Assembly: GCA_016714785.1 (NCBI GenBank)
Contig: JADKCC010000002.1
Location: 888,804 to 952,803, forward strand
Reading direction: 5' to 3'
DNA from: Saprospiraceae bacterium
Lineage (GTDB): Bacteria; Bacteroidota; Bacteroidia; Chitinophagales; Saprospiraceae
DNA: 64,000 bases
The notes below the pieces were generated by a model that saw only the letters and a program-made list of their open reading frames with translations, did not search any database and had not been told where the DNA came from. Shown one piece after another: positions 1-8,256 of the stretch; position 1 is the first letter of the stretch; each line of letters starts with the position of its first letter. The position numbers and the translations under genes are program-made.

Positions 1-1068
1 AATATCTAATCTTGCAGTATCAAATATTTGTACGCCTATGTTAGTACCACTAGTATCAGAAAGTTGAATCATACCATTTTGCAAAGCATGCGTCAAAACT
101 ATTTTGCGCAATTCTGCATTGCCATCCATACTAAGGATCTCTGCAAATTGCTCAAGATTTTCGTATTTAACTTTTTTAGCCAAGGCGTTTTTGGCATAAA
201 AACAATTCATTACGCTATGCAGGTTGGCTGAAATAATATGTACTGGTCTGTCAAACAACTCGTTTTCCCACATAGTTTTTTTTATGTTATCGGCCCATTT
301 TTCTCCATAAATATGATGACCCAGGCTATCTCTTAATGCAGGACTAAATGTTATTTCTCTATCAACTTGGGTGAGAAATTCGTCCATACTCAATCTGCCT
401 AACCAGTAGGTAACTTCAAATAGATTGTTGACTTCAGAAGACTTTTCAAAACGTTGATAAGCGGTGTCTATTTCATCATAAGTCCTCCCTAATATAGTAT
501 TTAAATAGGTATAACCTACTTCTTTATTGATATCATTGCCAACTTCTATTTCTGCTATGAGAGATTCAAGCATCATCCATGATCTATTTTTTCTACCCTT
601 GGAGTCCATAGAGTTTCTCCTGATCTTTTCCGCCTCTATGTACATGAAAGTGAGGTGCGTGAGTATATCATAGATATCACTGCCTCCTCTAGTCATCTCT
701 ATAAACATTTGCTCTTCATCTACTCGATAACAATCGCGCTTACGTCTAGGTGGTACATGTTTTTCGAAATGCGAACCATCATATCCTTCTCTAGAGATTA
801 GTTTGATGTATCGGCATTGTTCTATCCCTTTGGGTAACCGTTGAAATATGTACAATAATCCGTTAAGCTCTACCTTTTCGTCATCAGCGATAGACCCGTA
901 TATTTCAGGTTTTAATGATAACATAGCTTGTATCATTGACTCTCCAGAGACACCCAATGGTTTGTAGCCACCTCTGAGAAACAAATGTCTCATAGATACA
1001 TATAGTCGCTGTATAGCAGCTCTGGATATTTGTGCTTGTGTCCTTGTTACTTGAGGAATTTGACTCAT
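1..1068 (-). CDS. Conserved Bacteroidota protein (DUF6909-like), C-terminus beyond window edge
   Basis: The minus strand is open from an ATG at 1066-1068 to the window edge, giving 356 residues with no stop, so the end of the protein lies outside. The N-terminus reads MSQIPQVTRTQAQISRAAIQ and is followed by a basic patch (PPRRKRDCYR) and a helical middle part. I see no signal peptide and no membrane segment, so it is probably cytosolic. The sequence resembles a widespread Bacteroidota family of unknown function that I remember as DUF6909; this is from memory and not verified. Codon use looks ordinary. The short reading frames on the plus strand across this stretch are shadows of this gene. 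Confidence 0.7.
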   Translation of the reverse strand, partial: MSQIPQVTRTQAQISRAAIQRLYVSMRHLFLRGGYKPLGVSGESMIQAMLSLKPEIYGSIADDEKVELNGLLYIFQRLPKGIEQCRYIKLISREGYDGSHFEKHVPPRRKRDCYRVDEEQMFIEMTRGGSDIYDILTHLTFMYIEAEKIRRNSMDSKGRKNRSWMMLESLIAEIEVGNDINKEVGYTYLNTILGRTYDEIDTAYQRFEKSSEVNNLFEVTYWLGRLSMDEFLTQVDREITFSPALRDSLGHHIYGEKWADNIKKTMWENELFDRPVHIISANLHSVMNCFYAKNALAKKVKYENLEQFAEILSMDGNAELRKIVLTHALQNGMIQLSDTSGTNIGVQIFDTARLDI

Positions 1069-1166
1069 AAATGATACTATTTACTTCCAAAGTGCAAAGA
1101 TTGCACCAAAATCACAAACGACCATTATTTTTTTCAATATTTAAGGAAAATCTAATGAAAATGTTA

Positions 1167-2801
1167 TTATTTGCTCTGCTCTAATAATATGATATCATAA
1201 GGTGAGTTGATGATAACTTTGCCTTTTTTGACAATGACTTTTATTTCGGAATAAGCATCATTAAGCTGCATACCGTCATCAAAATAACCACTTACATCAA
1301 TGACATTTATGCCTTTCGGTTGGTCTATAGCGAATACAACCACGTCCTTTATTTTTTTAGCAGAGTGTTTGCGAGCAAAAATATTTTTCCCTAGGTCAAA
1401 ATGTTTTCCAGCGCCAATAGATGGATGATTGCGTCTATATTGGCCTAATTTCTGCCAATGTAGCACAATGTCTTTTTTTGTAGTCAGTTTTCGTTCATCC
1501 CAATTCATAAATGACCTTAGTACCGCATCTCCATTGGCACTGACCGAAAGACTTCTGGCGGATTCGTCTCCATAGTATATTTGAGTGATACCTTGATTTA
1601 ACAATAATCTAGTGGCTGATTCCAAGGGTTTTGTTCGCATTTTGTCATACGGTCCGCCATCATCGTGCGAACTTATGTAATTCATCACATTTTTTCCTTG
1701 CAAAGTAGTGTGTAAAAGAGTATCATATTTAGCAAACATTGCTTTATAGCTTTTGGTCGCATCATATTTGAAATCAAAATTAATGAGGGCATCAAAACCA
1801 TTTGCGAAGTAATCTACTTTTTTATCCCCAAAATCAAACAGCCTACCTGAGCCAACGAAATAATTATAAACCTCACCTACCATAAAGAATGGTTGGTCAT
1901 CAAGGACATCTGCAGGGTTGTGTTTTTTCCAATCTTTGAAAGCCTTATCTGATTCTACTCTTAGTGCCTGCCATACTTCTTCTTCAGTATGTTTTACTGT
2001 ATCCACCCTGAATCCATCAATACCAAAATCTCTTATAAAATCCGTCAACCATTTGACGATGTAATAATATGGCCTTCTTGGGTATCCGGTTTTTTTGAAA
2101 AAGGCATCTAACTCCGCCACTTCTTTTTCATATCGACCCTCTTGTTTCCACTTTTCGATGAGATGTGAAGGTATGGATACTTCTTGTGTGCTTTCTGTTT
2201 TTATATCCGGCAGATTATCTACCAGAGTACAAGCAGTGGTTGTTTCATAATTGTTATAAGTACATTTCGGTTTGGTCCTTACCCAATTTTCAGGCCAAAG
2301 TGGGTCAGAATCCGTCACAGGACCAGTATGATTGATCACAACATCCATTAATATCCTTATACCACGTCGATGCGCAGCCATTACCATGTCTTTTATATCT
2401 TTTTCAGTTCCAAATCGTGGGTCAGGCTTAGTCCAATCTTTGGCCCAGTAACCATGAAAGCCATAAGTCAATCCCGTGCCTTCATCTACACCATCAGATA
2501 TATTTTCGACCAATGGAGTCATCCAGATTGCATCTACGCCTATAGTTTCAAAATAGCCTTCATTGATTTTGGTCGTGATACCTTTGATGTCTCCTCCCAT
2601 AAATCCTCTGTATGCTGCAGGCGGATTTGGATGAACATAATCATTAGACTTGTCTGCATTATAAAATCTATCCGTCAACAAAAAATATACAGTAGCATTA
2701 TTCCATGTAAAGTAAGGTAATTGATTGACTTCACTTAAATTTTTGACTGAGCCACAACTTAAAATGAATATCAAGCTTAATAAAAGACTGAATATTCTCA
2801 T
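1167..2801 (-). CDS. GH13 alpha-amylase family lipoprotein
   Basis: This 544-residue glycoside hydrolase family 13 enzyme should hydrolyse alpha-glucan linkages by a retaining mechanism. The N-terminus is a lipoprotein signal ending in a lipobox with Cys16 (FILSC), so the mature enzyme is likely lipid-anchored in the periplasm or at the cell surface. The four GH13 regions are visible: region I DVVINH at 153-158, region II GFRVDTVKH with the nucleophile Asp267, region III MVGEVY with the acid/base Glu310, and region IV ISSHDD with the stabilising Asp380. The catalytic set is complete, so activity is expected. The exact substrate (starch, glycogen or maltodextrin) cannot be read from sequence. 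No SusC/SusD pair is adjacent, so this is not a classic utilisation locus. Confidence 0.93.
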   Translation of the reverse strand: MRIFSLLLSLIFILSCGSVKNLSEVNQLPYFTWNNATVYFLLTDRFYNADKSNDYVHPNPPAAYRGFMGGDIKGITTKINEGYFETIGVDAIWMTPLVENISDGVDEGTGLTYGFHGYWAKDWTKPDPRFGTEKDIKDMVMAAHRRGIRILMDVVINHTGPVTDSDPLWPENWVRTKPKCTYNNYETTTACTLVDNLPDIKTESTQEVSIPSHLIEKWKQEGRYEKEVAELDAFFKKTGYPRRPYYYIVKWLTDFIRDFGIDGFRVDTVKHTEEEVWQALRVESDKAFKDWKKHNPADVLDDQPFFMVGEVYNYFVGSGRLFDFGDKKVDYFANGFDALINFDFKYDATKSYKAMFAKYDTLLHTTLQGKNVMNYISSHDDGGPYDKMRTKPLESATRLLLNQGITQIYYGDESARSLSVSANGDAVLRSFMNWDERKLTTKKDIVLHWQKLGQYRRNHPSIGAGKHFDLGKNIFARKHSAKKIKDVVVFAIDQPKGINVIDVSGYFDDGMQLNDAYSEIKVIVKKGKVIINSPYDIILLEQSK

Positions 2802-2918
2802 GGATATATTTTGAAAAGAAATGAGGTCACAAGATAATATTTCAAGGTCAAAGACATCATATTTTGTTGATGATTGCCAATGAATTTTGAATATTATTTA
2901 AAATTATTGTTAATTCCT

Positions 2919-2948
2919 TTTGTAATATGAAAAAAGGCGTTAATTTTG
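2919..2948 (+). promoter_or_regulatory. Promoter of tRNA-Phe
   Basis: TTTG at 2919-2922 and TAATTTTG at 2941-2948 match the Bacteroidota primary-sigma elements (-33 TTTG, -7 TAnnTTTG) with an 18-nt spacer. The expected start site falls just before the tRNA. This is one of the cleanest promoter matches in the window. Confidence 0.7.
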
Positions 2949-2966
2949 CGTCGCTTTTTAAAACAG

Positions 2967-3039
<73 letters not shown>

Positions 3040-3042
3040 CAA

Positions 3043-3080
3043 AAAGGGATAATTTTCTTTGAAGATTGTCCCTTTTTTTA
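3043..3080 (+). terminator. Intrinsic terminator of tRNA-Phe
   Basis: AAAGGGA (3043-3049) pairs with TCCCTTT (3069-3075), with further pairing inside (TTTTC/GAAGA), and a T run follows. Confidence 0.75.
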
Positions 3081-3128
3081 TACGCACGATTCGAGTTTTA
3101 TCGTTAAGTTGCGACAATACCTGATTTC

Positions 3129-3956
3129 ATGCATATCCACTCTATTTCAAAAGTATTAGCGCTGCCAATAGTCTTAGCAGCTATAATTATATTATATCTT
3201 GGCCCAAATCGGACATCTGAAACTTCTATTTTTATATTTATACCCGTAATATTATTGGTAGTTATCTACGTTTTCCATGGTCCGTTAGATCATTGGTGGC
3301 TTAGTAAATATCCATTAAAGTTTGATCCACTTCTGAAAGTGTGGTTAGAAAAATATTTTGAACCTTATAAATACCTAGATGAAGATCACAAAAAAGTGTT
3401 TGAATACAGGCTAACATTGTATATGGCAGGTAGGCTATTCCAATCTGTAGGGGCAGAAATGCGTGAGGTACCTGAAGATATTAAATGTATGGTGGCAGCT
3501 CATGGCGTTTTATTAGGCTTGGGCAACAATGATTACCTAATTGGTGACATGGATAGGATATTTTTGTATAAACATCCGTTTCCAACGCCAGATATACCAA
3601 AATTACACTCAGTAGAAGTAAATTCAGAAGATGGTGTAATTATTTTGTCTCTAGAGCAACTGACCAATGCTGTTTTATATCCAACCGATTATTATAATGT
3701 AGGTTATCATGCTTATGCGGAAGCTTTTGTTGCAACACAAAAAGATATTATCTATCCTGATGTGACTGATTCTTGGGATATTGTTAATAAAATTAGTGGT
3801 TGGGATGAGTTTGCTATTTTGAAACAAACGGGATTAGACCAAATTAATTTATTGCACGTCCATATAGCTCTATTTTTTAGCAAACCTGATCAATACAAAT
3901 TGAATGCGCCTGAGCTATTTGAAAAATTGAAATTGATATTTAAAATTAAACCTTAG
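3129..3956 (+). CDS. MtfA-like (peptidase M90-related) membrane protein with degenerate active site
   Basis: This 275-residue protein has two N-terminal membrane segments (about 8-25 and 32-50) and then a soluble domain that resembles the MtfA/M90 zinc-peptidase fold in length and pattern (a helical region with MVAAHGVLLGLG, and later the block where the zinc motif is expected). At that block the sequence is YHAYAEAF around residues 193-200. H194 is kept, but the HExxH glutamate is Ala and the second histidine is Glu198. If the family assignment is right, it is probably not a classical metallopeptidase. Its stop codon directly abuts the start of the ogt-like gene, which suggests one transcript. 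It could instead be a distant family of unknown function. Confidence 0.6.
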   Translation: MHIHSISKVLALPIVLAAIIILYLGPNRTSETSIFIFIPVILLVVIYVFHGPLDHWWLSKYPLKFDPLLKVWLEKYFEPYKYLDEDHKKVFEYRLTLYMAGRLFQSVGAEMREVPEDIKCMVAAHGVLLGLGNNDYLIGDMDRIFLYKHPFPTPDIPKLHSVEVNSEDGVIILSLEQLTNAVLYPTDYYNVGYHAYAEAFVATQKDIIYPDVTDSWDIVNKISGWDEFAILKQTGLDQINLLHVHIALFFSKPDQYKLNAPELFEKLKLIFKIKP

Positions 3957-4493
3957 ATGATAAAGATGTCAGCAAAGGCGAAACAACATGATGTGGCCTT
4001 TACAACATACATACAAAAAGTAGCTTCACCCATTGGAGACTTATATCTTGGGGCATCAGAAAAGGGATTGCAATGGATTAAATTATTGGGAGAAATTGAG
4101 CTAAAATCCAATCCAAATCATATTACAGAAAATACTGCTGAACAATTAAATTTGTATTTTGCAAAGGACTTAAAGACATTTGAAGTAGCTTTAGACTTAG
4201 ATGGTTTTACAGATTTTTCCCTAAGAGTTTGGAATACATTAATGACTATCCCTTATGGTGAGACCATCTCGTATATGCAACTAGCAGTGCGCCTGGGAGA
4301 TCCTAAATGTATAAGAGCAGCAGCTTCTGCCAATGGTAGAAACCCAATACCTATTATTATCCCGTGTCACCGAGTGATCGGAAGCAATGGTGACCTTACG
4401 GGCTTTGCACTCGGATTAGAAATTAAAAAGACTCTTTTGGGCATTGAAAATCCAATGAAATTTAGTCTAATTCAGGGGAGTTTAATTTTATAA
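3957..4493 (+). CDS. ogt: Methylated-DNA--[protein]-cysteine S-methyltransferase
   Basis: This suicide repair protein transfers the alkyl group from O6-alkylguanine to its own cysteine. At 178 residues it has the usual length. The active-site motif PCHRV carries acceptor Cys137, and the helix-turn-helix region with RAAASANGRNP (120-130), including the arginine finger, lies just before it. The N-terminal domain is short and there is no Ada regulatory domain, so this is an Ogt/MGMT type. Its start is adjacent to the upstream stop (TAG-ATG). A second in-frame ATG three codons later is an equally possible start. Confidence 0.93.
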   Translation: MIKMSAKAKQHDVAFTTYIQKVASPIGDLYLGASEKGLQWIKLLGEIELKSNPNHITENTAEQLNLYFAKDLKTFEVALDLDGFTDFSLRVWNTLMTIPYGETISYMQLAVRLGDPKCIRAAASANGRNPIPIIIPCHRVIGSNGDLTGFALGLEIKKTLLGIENPMKFSLIQGSLIL

Positions 4494-4614
4494 TGTTTCA
4501 AGATTTTTTTATGGAAATGGCAGTTTTTATAAAATTATTTTTGGAATAATTAAATTTTTTAAAATAAATATTTATTAAAATTAGCATAAAATGAAATTTG
4601 TATTAAAAATTGCT

Positions 4615-4622
4615 TACCTTTG
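4615..4622 (+). promoter_or_regulatory. Putative -7 element (TACCTTTG) of the RRM gene
   Basis: TACCTTTG fits TAnnTTTG. It would give a leader of roughly 70 nt containing a small hairpin (AGCAGA at 4644-4649 pairing with TCTGCT at 4653-4658) and a long U-rich tract just before the start codon. The nearest TTTG upstream is too close to be an ideal -33 element. Confidence 0.5.
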
Positions 4623-4698
4623 TATCGTATTGGAAACATACTGAGCAGATGGTCTGCTAGTGAATCCATTTTTTTATTTTATTTTTAATTTTATTTTA

Positions 4699-4992
4699 AT
4701 GAACATTTTTGTTGCAAAGCTTAATTACAGAACTAGTTCTGAAGCTTTAGAAAACCTTTTTTCTGAGTATGGCGAAGTTACGTCAGCTAAAGTAATCATG
4801 GACAAAGACACTGGTAGATCTAAAGGATTTGCTTTTGTTGAAATGGCTACTGAAGATGCAGGAGTTGCTGCAATTGCAGGACTTAACGAAACAAATTTTG
4901 ATGGTCAAACCATCGTTTGTAAAAAAGCTGAACCAAGACCTCAGTCTTCAGGTAGAGATAACAATTTTAGACCAAGAGAAAGAAGATATTAA
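4699..4992 (+). CDS. Small RNA-binding protein (single RRM domain)
   Basis: A 97-residue protein made of one RNA recognition motif and a short tail rich in Gly, Arg and Asn. RNP2 is IFVAKL (3-8) and RNP1 is KGFAFVEM (42-49), both with the aromatic residues that stack on RNA bases. An upstream ATG at 4660 is in frame, but it would add a Phe/Ile/Asn-rich stretch encoded by the U-rich leader. The RRM family in Bacteroidota normally begins MNIFV or MNIYV, so I chose 4699. Such proteins are often abundant and cold- or growth-regulated, and the structured U-rich leader fits that, but this is inference. A strong terminator follows. Confidence 0.92.
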   Translation: MNIFVAKLNYRTSSEALENLFSEYGEVTSAKVIMDKDTGRSKGFAFVEMATEDAGVAAIAGLNETNFDGQTIVCKKAEPRPQSSGRDNNFRPRERRY

Positions 4993-5024
4993 GATATCGT
5001 GTAAGACTAAATTGAATCTTTTGA

Positions 5025-5060
5025 GGCTTCTCCCGACAACGGAGAAGCCTTTTTTATTTT
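5025..5060 (+). terminator. Intrinsic terminator after RRM gene
   Basis: GGCTTCTCC (5025-5033) pairs perfectly with GGAGAAGCC (5041-5049) around a 7-nt loop, followed by TTTTTT. Confidence 0.9.
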
Positions 5061-5201
5061 TATGGCTTGAAAATTCCCTCTTATTAATGCCCGCTGCTAA
5101 ATTAACTATCAAAATATGATCATATATCGCTATTACAAACTGCATACATTAGGATGAAACCTATTATAGGTCTGGAAAACAAAAAATTCTTTTTAAACTT
5201 T

Positions 5202-6120
5202 TTACATCAATCCATTTTTGGTCAATATTTCGACCACTTTATCTGATGACAACATCGTGATTTCGGCAACAAAATTTATGTCTTTCACTTTTTTGAAGGC
5301 ATTGCACAAAATGGTTTCTTTTTCTTCGGCCTTTCCCTTTGCTTCGCCTTCGAGAATTCCTTCAGCCTTTCCTTCGAGAATTCCTTCAGCTTTTCCTTTT
5401 GCTTCAGCATCGACTATGAGCGTACGTTCTGTCCTGATGGTATCCCAGTATTTGTCATAGGTTTCTAACTCAGCTCTCGTATAGGAGCTTTCTTTTGTAA
5501 GTTCTAGTGCTTGCGCGATTTCAGGTACTTCCATCAGATCTTTTAATAATTGTTCATTTATCATTTCTGTGCCATTGTCTATCTCTGATAGATAACGCAG
5601 CCATAAGACATTTAGTTTCTTTCCTGTAAAGGTCAACGGTTTGAATTTGGGCAATTCGACAAATATCAACTGTAGCCCTTCCATCACCATGTTATAATCC
5701 TGAGTATGTACCAGTTTATAGTGATGGTACCATTTATCTGTCTGTGGCTCAAATATTTCGTTGACTATGCTCAAGGCGTAAACGGGTTGGAGTCCTTTGT
5801 ATTCTACTCCTTTGTCCAGTTGCCGCACATAGGCCTTCGATGCATTAAAGAGTACTCTACTCTTGAAACTATCTGTCCAGAGCATTTGCATTTCTACGAT
5901 AAATTGCCGCCCTTGGTTGTCCTTGCATCGGACATCTACGATGGAGTTTTTGACGATCGATGGGATTTCTGGTACCAATTCTGCAGGTAGGTACTGATTT
6001 CAGTTACGAGCCGCCCTTCTTCCAATGGCAACAAACCATTCAAAAGACTCATGGTAATCATAGGGTGCTCTCCAAACACTCTTTTGAAAATCAAGTCATT
6101 TTTGGATCTAGGTATCTCAT
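5202..6120 (-). pseudogene. Rpn/PD-(D/E)XK nuclease family gene, copy A (frameshifted)
   Basis: This is the last copy in the direction of transcription of a tandem triplet. It matches copy B at about 98 percent by eye over its whole length. Two single-base losses near its 5' end break the frame: T6 has become T5 in the codons after the start (near 6100), and a C is missing near 5993. From about residue 50 on, the frame is open to the stop at 5202 and retains the nuclease residues (SIVDVRCKD and VEMQM). Its C-terminal tail has one more run of the GKAEGILE-type repeats than copy B. The gap to copy B is only 8 nt and no promoter lies there. It may be a true pseudogene or an intact gene spoiled by sequencing indels. 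Confidence 0.75.
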
Positions 6121-6128
6121 GGTACTTT

Positions 6129-7037
6129 TTACATCAATCCATTTTTGGTCAATATTTCGACCACTTTATCTGATGACAACATGGTGATTTCTGCAACAAA
6201 ATCTATGTCTTTCACTTTTTTGAAGGCATTGCAGACGATGGTTTCCTTTTCTTCGGCTTTTCCTTCTGCCTTTCCTTCAGCTTTACCTTCGAGTATTCCT
6301 TCAGCTTTACCCTTTGCTTCAGCATCGACTATTAATGTTCGCTCAGTCCTGATGGTATCCCAGTATTTGTCATAGGTTTCTAGCTCAGCTCTCGTATAGG
6401 AGCTTTCTTTTGTAAGTTCTAGTGCTTGTGCGATTTCAGGTACTTCCATCAGATCTTTTAATAATTGTTCGTTTATCAATTCTGTGCCATTGTCTATCTC
6501 TGATAGATAACGCAGCCATAAGACATTTAGTTTCTTTCCTGTAAAGGTCAACGGTTTGAATTTGGGCAATTCGACAAATATCAACTGTAGCCCTTCCATC
6601 ACCATGTTATGATCCTGAGTATGTACCAGTTTATAGTGATGGTACCATTTATCTGTCTGTGGCTCAAATATTTCGTTGACTATGCTCAAGGCATAGACGG
6701 GTTGGAGTCCTTTGTATTCTACTCCTTTGTCCAGTTGCCGCACATAGGCCTTCGATGCATTAAAGAGTACTCTACTCTTGAAACTATCTGTCCAGAGCAT
6801 TTGCATTTCTACGATAAATTGCCGCCCTTGGTTGTCCTTGCATCGGACATCTACGATGGAGTTTTTGACGATCGATGGGATTTCTGGTACCAATTCTGCA
6901 GGTAGGTACTCGATTTCAGTTACGAGCTGCCCTTCTTCCAATGGCAACAAACCATTCAAAAGACTCATGGTAATCATAGGGTGCTCTCCAAACACTCTTT
7001 TGAAAATCAAGTCATTTTTTGGATCTAGGTATCTCAT
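6129..7037 (-). CDS. Rpn family recombination-promoting nuclease / PD-(D/E)XK putative transposase, copy B (intact)
   Basis: 302 residues, uninterrupted. The N-terminus RYLDPKNDLIFKRVFGE is the signature start of the PDDEXK_2 (Rpn) family. The nuclease core is visible as IVDVRCKD (metal-binding Asp) followed by VEMQM (the ExQ pair that replaces E-x-K). A helical middle follows, and then a low-complexity charged tail of repeated GKAEG/ILEG units (about 250-275). Family members are DNA endonucleases linked to RecA-independent recombination and, in some bacteria, to phage defence; which role applies here is unknown. It sits between two frameshifted copies on the same strand and has no promoter of its own within the 8-nt gap, so transcription probably comes from upstream of copy C. 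Confidence 0.93.
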   Translation of the reverse strand: MRYLDPKNDLIFKRVFGEHPMITMSLLNGLLPLEEGQLVTEIEYLPAELVPEIPSIVKNSIVDVRCKDNQGRQFIVEMQMLWTDSFKSRVLFNASKAYVRQLDKGVEYKGLQPVYALSIVNEIFEPQTDKWYHHYKLVHTQDHNMVMEGLQLIFVELPKFKPLTFTGKKLNVLWLRYLSEIDNGTELINEQLLKDLMEVPEIAQALELTKESSYTRAELETYDKYWDTIRTERTLIVDAEAKGKAEGILEGKAEGKAEGKAEEKETIVCNAFKKVKDIDFVAEITMLSSDKVVEILTKNGLM

Positions 7038-7045
7038 GGTACTTT

Positions 7046-7953
7046 TTACATCAATCCATTTTTGGTCAATATTTCGACCACTTTATCTGATGACAACATG
7101 GTGATTTCTGCAACAAAATCTATGTCTTTCACTTTTTTGAAGGCATTGCAGACGATGGTTTCCTTTTCTTCGGCTTTTCCTTCTGCCTTTCCTTCAGCTT
7201 TACCTTCGAGTATTCCTTCAGCTTTACCCTTTGCTTCCAGCATCGACTATTAATGTTCGCTCAGTCCTGATGGTATCCCAGTATTTGTCATAGGTTTCTA
7301 GCTCAGCCTCGTATAGGAGCTTCTTTTGTAAGTTCTAGTGTTTGTGCGATTTCAGGTACTTCCATCAGATCTTTTAATAATTGTTCGTTTATCAATTCTG
7401 TGCCATTGTCTATCTCTGATAGATAACGCAGCCATAAGACATTTAGTTTCTTTCCTGTAAAGGTCAACGGTTTGAATTTGGGCAATTCGACAAATATCAA
7501 CTGTAGCCCTTCCATCACCATGTTTTGATCCTGAGTATGTACCATTTTATAATGATGATACCATTTATCCGTCTGTGGCTCAAATATTTCGTTGACTATA
7601 CTCAAGGCGTAAACGGGTTGGAGCCCTTTGTATTCTACTCCTTTGTCCAGTTGCCGCACATAGGCCTTCGATGCATTAAAGAGTACTCTACTTTTGAAAC
7701 TATCTGTCCAGAGCATTTGCATTTCTACGATAAATTGCCGTCCTTGGTTGTCCTTGCATCGGACATCGACGATGGAGTTTTTGACGATCGATGGGATTTC
7801 TGGTACCAATTCTGCAGGTAGGTACTCGATTTCAGTGACGAGCTGCCCTTCTTCCAATGGCAACAAACCATTCAAAAGACTCATGGTAATCATAGGGTGC
7901 TCGCCAAACACTCTTTTGAAAATCAAGTCATTTTTTGGATCTAGGTATCTCAT
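7046..7953 (-). pseudogene. Rpn/PD-(D/E)XK nuclease family gene, copy C (frameshifted)
   Basis: First copy in transcription order and the only one with a recognisable promoter. It starts at ATG 7951-7953 (an in-frame ATG at 7989 lies upstream of the promoter element and is unlikely). The frame is open through the nuclease core until LELTKEAPIRG, where a missing T (near 7321) and a missing T or C (near 7309) shift it to a stop at 7303. A later extra C near 7237 adds a third indel, and the tail with GKAEG repeats is then readable again to a stop at 7046. Three indels in about 90 bp, two of them in short homopolymers, could be decay or assembly error. Confidence 0.75.
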
Positions 7954-7957
7954 GGTA

Positions 7958-7965
7958 CAAAGGTA
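7958..7965 (-). promoter_or_regulatory. Putative -7 element (TACCTTTG) of the Rpn gene array
   Basis: TACCTTTG on the minus strand ends only 4 nt before the ATG of copy C. A transcript starting there would be leaderless or nearly so. Copies A and B lack this element; the duplication junction keeps only GTACC before their ATG. Confidence 0.5.
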
Positions 7966-8256
7966 TGGAATTTTTGTATTCAGATACATCTATCACGATG
8001 TCCTTGCTTTAAAATATAGTTTTAATGCATCTAAATCTGATAAAATCTACGAATAAAAGTGCCGATTTAATTGATACTTAAGCAACATTGTTTATCTTTG
8101 ATCGTAGGAAATGATCAATTAAATCTATACTTATCTGGGCTGGAGATTTCATTTGTTTTGAGTTGCAATTACAATATATGACCAACTGGGTATATTACAA
8201 CATCAATTACATTTACTCAAATTTGAACACATTTCGGTTTCATTTATTGTGTATCT
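7966..8256. other. Divergent intergenic region
   Basis: About 290 bp between the Rpn array and the helicase gene. It holds a TATCTTTG promoter-like element for the helicase and otherwise AT-rich DNA with no gene that I can see. Confidence 0.5.
8093..8100 (+). promoter_or_regulatory. Putative -7 element (TATCTTTG) of the helicase gene
   Basis: TATCTTTG matches TAnnTTTG; TTGA at 8071-8074 is a weak -33 match at an 18-nt spacing. The leader would be about 150 nt. Confidence 0.45.

Larger units (their letters stand above)
5202..7953 (-). repeat. Tandem triplication of a ~0.92-kb Rpn-family gene unit
   Basis: Three head-to-tail units start at equivalent 3' ends at 5204, 6131 and 7048, giving periods of 927 and 917 bp. 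The units are nearly identical and are separated by only GTACTTTT between one stop and the next start. The length difference between units comes from the C-terminal GKAEG repeats and a few indels. Confidence 0.95.

Noticed and set aside
4829..5145. Frames overlapping the RRM gene and its terminator on both strands
   Set aside because: They run through a strong hairpin terminator and lie out of frame with the clear RRM coding sequence.
5218..7253. Several plus-strand frames within the Rpn array with Phe/Pro/Ser-rich repeats
   Set aside because: They are antisense shadows of the GKAEG/ILEG coding repeats on the minus strand and recur only because the genes do.
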